10,787 nt of DNA from JBLHKE01 sp047619485 (GTDB lineage Bacteria > Verrucomicrobiota > Verrucomicrobiia > Verrucomicrobiales > DEV007). Positions 7,384 through 10,787 of this stretch are shown one piece after another (position 1 is the stretch's first letter; each line of letters opens with the position of its first letter). The notes beneath the pieces were generated by a model that was given only the letters and a program-made list of their open reading frames with translations, was not told where the DNA came from and did not search any database. The stretch is from assembly GCA_047619485.1 (NCBI GenBank), contig JBLHKE010000213.1:1-10787 (forward strand), in the 5' to 3' direction. The position numbers and the translations under genes are program-made.

Positions 7384-8853
7384 ATGGCTGACGCAGAAAT
7401 CACCGCCCCCGCCGCCGGACGCAACGTCCTCCGGAGAGAGCCGCTCGTCCTCAACGACCGGCCAATGGCATGGATCACGAACCGCATCTGCGGTATCGTC
7501 GAAAACCGCCAACCACTACTCTGGTGGGTGCTCTTCATTCCGAGTCTCGCCCTCATGGGGCTGCTTGGTTTCTGCCTAGCCTATCTCGTCGCGACGGGTA
7601 TTGGTGTCTGGGGCAACAACCACCCGGTCGGCTGGGGTTGGGCAATCACCAACTTCGTCTTCTGGATCGGTATCGGTCACGCGGGAACCCTGATCTCTGC
7701 GATTCTCTTCCTTACGAGGCAGAAATGGCGCACCTCAGTCAACCGCGCGGCGGAGGCGATGACGCTGTTCGCAGTGATGTGTGCTGGTATTTTCCCAGCG
7801 CTGCACGTCGGGCGTTTCTGGATGGTGTGGTTCCTCGCCCCGGTGCCGAACGCCAACGGTATCTGGCAAAACTTTAAGTCGCCACTCCTCTGGGACGTGT
7901 TCGCGGTCTCGACCTACTTCACGGTGTCAGTGCTGTTCTGGTACATGGGACTTATCCCTGACCTCGCGACCCTCCGCGATCGTGCGAAGGGTGGCATCCG
8001 CAAGGCGCTCTACGGTATTTTCGCTCTTGGCTGGCGTGGTGGCAACCGCCAGTGGCGCCACTATGAGATGGCCTACCTGCTCCTCGCCGCGCTCTCCACT
8101 CCGCTGGTGCTCTCGGTGCACTCAGTCGTCTCGTTCGACTTTGCAGTCTCGATCGTGCCCGGATGGCACACGACCATTTTCCCACCATACTTCGTGGCTG
8201 GTGCGGTCTTCGGTGGCTTCGCCATGGTGCTCACCTTGATGATTCCGTGTAGTAAAATCTACGGGCTCAGTGACCTGGTCACGCCGAAGCACATCGACAA
8301 CATGACCAAGATCATTCTCCTCACGGGAACGATCGTTGGCTACGCCTACTGCATGGAGCTGTTCGTCGCTTGGTATTCCAATAACCCGTTTGAGCAGGCT
8401 GCATTCATTAATCGAACGACCGGTTACTACAAATACTACTACTATTGCATGTTCACCTTCAACGTGATCGTGCCGCAGGTCTTCTGGTTCAAATACTGTC
8501 GACAGAACCTCTGGATCGTCATGGCCGTCTGCATGTGCGTCAACGCAGGTATGTGGTTCGAGCGCTTTGTGATTATTGTTACTTCGATCTCGCAGGATTT
8601 CTTGCCAGGTGCCTGGGACTTCTACCACCCGAGCATCACCGAGAAGCTGACCTTCCTCGGCACCTTCGGGCTCTTCATGGGACTATTCCTGCTGTTCCTG
8701 CGCTTCCTGCCAGTCATCGCCATCAGCGAGGTCAAGGGCGTGTTGCCACAGTCCGATCCGCACTTCCCGGGTGAGGATTCATTCACTCACGATGCTGAAG
8801 GCAACGCCTTCGCAGATCAATCAACCACCAAGGATTCAGCTGGCGCTAGCTAA
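7384..8853 (+). CDS. actC: ActC, NrfD-like (PsrC family) quinol-binding membrane subunit of Alternative Complex III
   Basis: An integral membrane subunit, 489 residues, that by family knowledge binds and oxidises menaquinol on the periplasmic side and passes electrons to the ActB Fe-S clusters. A proton-translocation role has also been proposed for the family. Ten membrane segments are visible at about 45-72, 85-111, 124-152, 168-191, 228-251, 266-288, 307-331, 349-370, 376-400 and 421-444. The hallmark segment IGIGHAGTLISAIL (95-108) with His99, followed by the RAAEAMT loop, is typical of ActC and ActF proteins. A tyrosine-rich patch, GYYKYYYYC (347-355), precedes segment 8. The hydrophilic C-terminal tail is acidic and Ser/Thr-rich. 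Start ATG 7384 is the first in frame, with no Shine-Dalgarno sequence. actD follows after 9 bp, suggesting translational coupling. Confidence 0.95.
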   Translation: MADAEITAPAAGRNVLRREPLVLNDRPMAWITNRICGIVENRQPLLWWVLFIPSLALMGLLGFCLAYLVATGIGVWGNNHPVGWGWAITNFVFWIGIGHAGTLISAILFLTRQKWRTSVNRAAEAMTLFAVMCAGIFPALHVGRFWMVWFLAPVPNANGIWQNFKSPLLWDVFAVSTYFTVSVLFWYMGLIPDLATLRDRAKGGIRKALYGIFALGWRGGNRQWRHYEMAYLLLAALSTPLVLSVHSVVSFDFAVSIVPGWHTTIFPPYFVAGAVFGGFAMVLTLMIPCSKIYGLSDLVTPKHIDNMTKIILLTGTIVGYAYCMELFVAWYSNNPFEQAAFINRTTGYYKYYYYCMFTFNVIVPQVFWFKYCRQNLWIVMAVCMCVNAGMWFERFVIIVTSISQDFLPGAWDFYHPSITEKLTFLGTFGLFMGLFLLFLRFLPVIAISEVKGVLPQSDPHFPGEDSFTHDAEGNAFADQSTTKDSAGAS

Positions 8854-8862
8854 CAAAAGATC

Positions 8863-9417
8863 ATGTCGACGCCTTTGAAAAGAGTTTATGGATACGTTGC
8901 CGAATTCGGCAGCGCGTCCGATATCTATCACGCCGCTGAGAAAACCCGCGATGCGGGTTTCCAGAAGTGGGATGTGCACTCGCCGTTTCCGATCCACGGC
9001 ATGGATGGTGCGATGGGCTTGAAAAAGTCAATCCTCTCCTGGATCGTTTTCGGTATTGGCACCTGCGGTTTTCTGACCGCCTTCGCCTTGCAGTTCATCA
9101 CCCAGGTGATGATCTACCCGACCTTTGTGCAAGATAAGCCCGCGACCTTCGCAACCTTGCCGGCCTTCTTCCCGGTGATGTTTGAGCTGACGATCCTGTT
9201 CTCGGCTTTCACCTGTGTGTTCGGCAGCATGATCCTTAACCAACTCCCGCGCCTCAACCACCCGCTCTTCGCCAGCAAGCAGTTCACGCGTTTCTCAGAC
9301 GATGCCTTCTTCATGGTGATCGAGGCACGTGACCCGCAGTTTTCTCCAGAGAAAACTAAAAAATTCCTCGCCGACCTCGGTGGGACGAACATCGAACTTG
9401 TGGAGGACGAAGTCTAA
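8863..9417 (+). CDS. actD: ActD, DUF3341 membrane subunit of Alternative Complex III
   Basis: A small ACIII membrane subunit without cofactors, 184 residues. An N-terminal soluble domain of about 50 residues opens with VYGYVAEF. The family-typical SPFPIHGMD (40-48) follows, then two membrane segments at about 57-83 and 100-124. The PAFFPVMFELTIL motif at the start of the second segment is characteristic of DUF3341. The C-terminal soluble part (125-184) ends in an acidic tail. In solved ACIII structures ActD packs beside ActC and ActF; its exact role is not settled, though involvement in proton movement or assembly has been suggested. Gene order and length fit ActD well. It lies 9 bp after actC, with actE following after 26 bp. 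Confidence 0.93.
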   Translation: MSTPLKRVYGYVAEFGSASDIYHAAEKTRDAGFQKWDVHSPFPIHGMDGAMGLKKSILSWIVFGIGTCGFLTAFALQFITQVMIYPTFVQDKPATFATLPAFFPVMFELTILFSAFTCVFGSMILNQLPRLNHPLFASKQFTRFSDDAFFMVIEARDPQFSPEKTKKFLADLGGTNIELVEDEV

Positions 9418-9443
9418 ACGGTTCCCTGAACTGAACGAAACTC

Positions 9444-10142
9444 ATGCGATACTTTTTTCTAGCCCTTGTCTTTGCCTCGGTGATCGTCCTGAGCCTGTTT
9501 GGCTTCCGTGGGCACAAATTCACCGAGCCGCCTGCGGAGATTTTTAGCGATATGGACCGCCAGGCTCGTGTGAACTACCAAGCCGACAGCGACTTTTTCG
9601 CTGACGGACTTGGCTCTCGTTACCCGATCGCTGGCACGGTGCCAGTCGGTTACGAAGTTCCAGAAAAACCGGCTGCTGAGGGTGGGGGAGTTGCCGACTT
9701 CGGCTTTAGCTTCCCTGGCGACTCGAGCTACTACAACACCGGAAGCCTCGGTGATTTCTGGGGGCATGGAATGCCTGAGGAGATCGAGGTCGACGCAGCC
9801 TTCATCGAGCGGGGTCGCGAGCGTTACAACATCTCGTGTGCGATCTGCCACGGCGAGTCTGGCAACGGGCAGGGAGTTGTCTCCAAATACGGTCTGGCGA
9901 ACATCGCCAATTTCTATGCCGCACCGTTCTCCGATCCGGCAGATCCAATGTTCCGCAACGACGGCGATATGTTTAGCACCATCACCAACGGCAAAGGCCT
10001 GATGGGTTCCTACGGTTCGAACATCACTGTCAAAGACCGCTGGGCAATCATCGCCTACATCCGCACCCTTCAGAAGAGCGCCGCCGCCAACTCTGGTGAC
10101 GACGCGCCCGCTCCAGCAACAGCCGCTGCGAAGCCAGAGTAA
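9444..10142 (+). CDS. actE: ActE, monoheme c-type cytochrome subunit of Alternative Complex III
   Basis: A periplasmic cytochrome c subunit, 232 residues, with an N-terminal hydrophobic segment (about 4-20), then RGHKFTEPP (22-30) and FSDMDRQ (34-40), a stretch common in ActE-like cytochromes. One heme site, CAICH (132-136), is followed by GESGNGQG as in class I cytochromes. Met187 in KGLMGSYG is the likely distal ligand, and the closing helix DRWAIIAYIRTLQ is typical of the fold. The C-terminal tail is Ala/Pro-rich and disordered. The N-terminal segment has no cysteine, so the protein is either anchored by an uncleaved helix or released by signal peptidase; it cannot be a lipoprotein of the kind described for some ActE subunits. 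It probably passes electrons to an oxidase. actF follows after 14 bp. Confidence 0.93.
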   Translation: MRYFFLALVFASVIVLSLFGFRGHKFTEPPAEIFSDMDRQARVNYQADSDFFADGLGSRYPIAGTVPVGYEVPEKPAAEGGGVADFGFSFPGDSSYYNTGSLGDFWGHGMPEEIEVDAAFIERGRERYNISCAICHGESGNGQGVVSKYGLANIANFYAAPFSDPADPMFRNDGDMFSTITNGKGLMGSYGSNITVKDRWAIIAYIRTLQKSAAANSGDDAPAPATAAAKPE

Positions 10143-10156
10143 ATTTTACGATCTCC

Positions 10157-10787
10157 ATGAGCCACCACGAATCAATCATCGACAAACTACCTCTCGACGG
10201 AGAGAAGGTGGACGTCTCGAAGTTCGACAAGATCATCCGCCCGCTCGCGATCGTCGGAGCTGTCGGGCTACTGATCAGTCTTGCCATCATGCTCTTCACT
10301 GAGAAGCAAGGCGTGATGGCCTACTCTTGGCTCTGGGCCTTCTACTTCTTCGTCACCTTGGCGCTCGGTGGCCTGTTCTGGGTGCTGTTGCACAACGCGT
10401 CCAACTCCGGCTGGGGCGTTGTCGTCCGGCGTGTCATGGAGCACGTCGCAAGCATGCTGCCATGGATGTTCCTTTTTGCGATCCCTCTCGTCTTCATCCC
10501 TGGTGTGCGCACAGCGCTCTACGAGTGGATGACCGCCACCGGTGAGGTGATCGACGCCAAGAAGCCTTACCTCACGATGAACTTCTTCTACGTCCGGATG
10601 TTTCTCTACGCCGGGGTGTTGAGCTGGATCGTTTTCCAACTCCGTAAGTATTCGATCGGCCAGGACACGTCTGGGGCTCTGCGCCCGACCTTCAGTGCCC
10701 GTCGTTTCAGTTGTGGCACGCTCCCGCTGTTCGGCCTCTCCATGACTTTCATGGCGGTCGACCTGATCATGGCTCTCGACTACGCCT
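10157..10787 (+). CDS. actF: ActF, second NrfD-like membrane subunit of Alternative Complex III (partial, 5' end)
   Basis: An open frame from ATG 10157 to the window end, 210 codons without a stop, so the gene is cut by the edge. It begins MSHHESIIDK and has five membrane segments so far at about 28-47, 55-79, 99-119, 143-163 and 187-207, consistent with the first half of a ten-helix NrfD-like protein. The last motif, FMAVDLIMALDY (198-209), corresponds to the aspartate-containing helix end conserved in ActF (FDWLMSL-type). ActF is the pseudo-symmetric partner of ActC. It does not bind quinol in known structures, but it has been proposed to carry a proton path. It comes 14 bp after actE in the expected order. 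The N-terminus is as expected, with no Shine-Dalgarno motif. Confidence 0.92.
   Translation, partial: MSHHESIIDKLPLDGEKVDVSKFDKIIRPLAIVGAVGLLISLAIMLFTEKQGVMAYSWLWAFYFFVTLALGGLFWVLLHNASNSGWGVVVRRVMEHVASMLPWMFLFAIPLVFIPGVRTALYEWMTATGEVIDAKKPYLTMNFFYVRMFLYAGVLSWIVFQLRKYSIGQDTSGALRPTFSARRFSCGTLPLFGLSMTFMAVDLIMALDYA

Overview
The window carries most of an Alternative Complex III (ACIII, act) operon, a cytochrome bc1-independent quinol oxidase module. It reads left to right from about 3.3 kb to the right edge. To its left lie a leftward group of genes (class II fructose-bisphosphate aldolase, a VC0807-family-like membrane protein, and the start of a further gene) and one rightward gene for a secreted hypothetical protein. 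The ActA/ActB/ActE sequence style, GC-rich coding DNA, AT-rich spacers and lack of Shine-Dalgarno motifs suggest a Gram-negative bacterium of the Planctomycetota-Verrucomicrobiota-Chlamydiota or Bacteroidota sphere. Verrucomicrobiota is the best guess, but this is an inference from protein style and was not checked by a search.

Layout: 1-125 (minus) holds the first 41 codons of a gene that leaves the window. 126-300 is a spacer whose minus-strand transcript would be very C-rich and G-poor. 301-1107 (minus) encodes a six-helix membrane protein of unknown function, probably co-transcribed with fba, 17 bp upstream. 1125-2156 (minus) is fba. 2157-2285 is a divergent promoter region with a palindrome at its midpoint. 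2286-2966 (plus) encodes an exported charged helical protein with an apparent internal duplication. 2967-3313 is the longest non-coding stretch, holding a weak terminator, a direct repeat, an imperfect inverted repeat and a symmetric CRP/FNR-type operator overlapping the likely act promoter.

The act genes follow in canonical order: actA (pentaheme c), actB (fused molybdopterin-oxidoreductase-like and four-cluster Fe-S protein), actC (ten-helix NrfD-like quinol site), actD (DUF3341), actE (monoheme c) and actF (second NrfD-like subunit, cut by the window end). Spacers of 9 to 58 bp and a single orientation indicate one operon. By family knowledge, ActC oxidises menaquinol, electrons pass through the ActB Fe-S clusters to the ActA and ActE hemes, and then to a cytochrome oxidase whose genes often follow actF.

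I see no previously undescribed enzyme system. The most interesting material is regulatory: the palindromic operator at the act promoter, a second TTGTG/CACAA palindrome midway between two divergent promoters, predicted promoters that would give leaderless or nearly leaderless mRNAs in a region with no Shine-Dalgarno sequences, and a perfect 16-bp hairpin just after fba.
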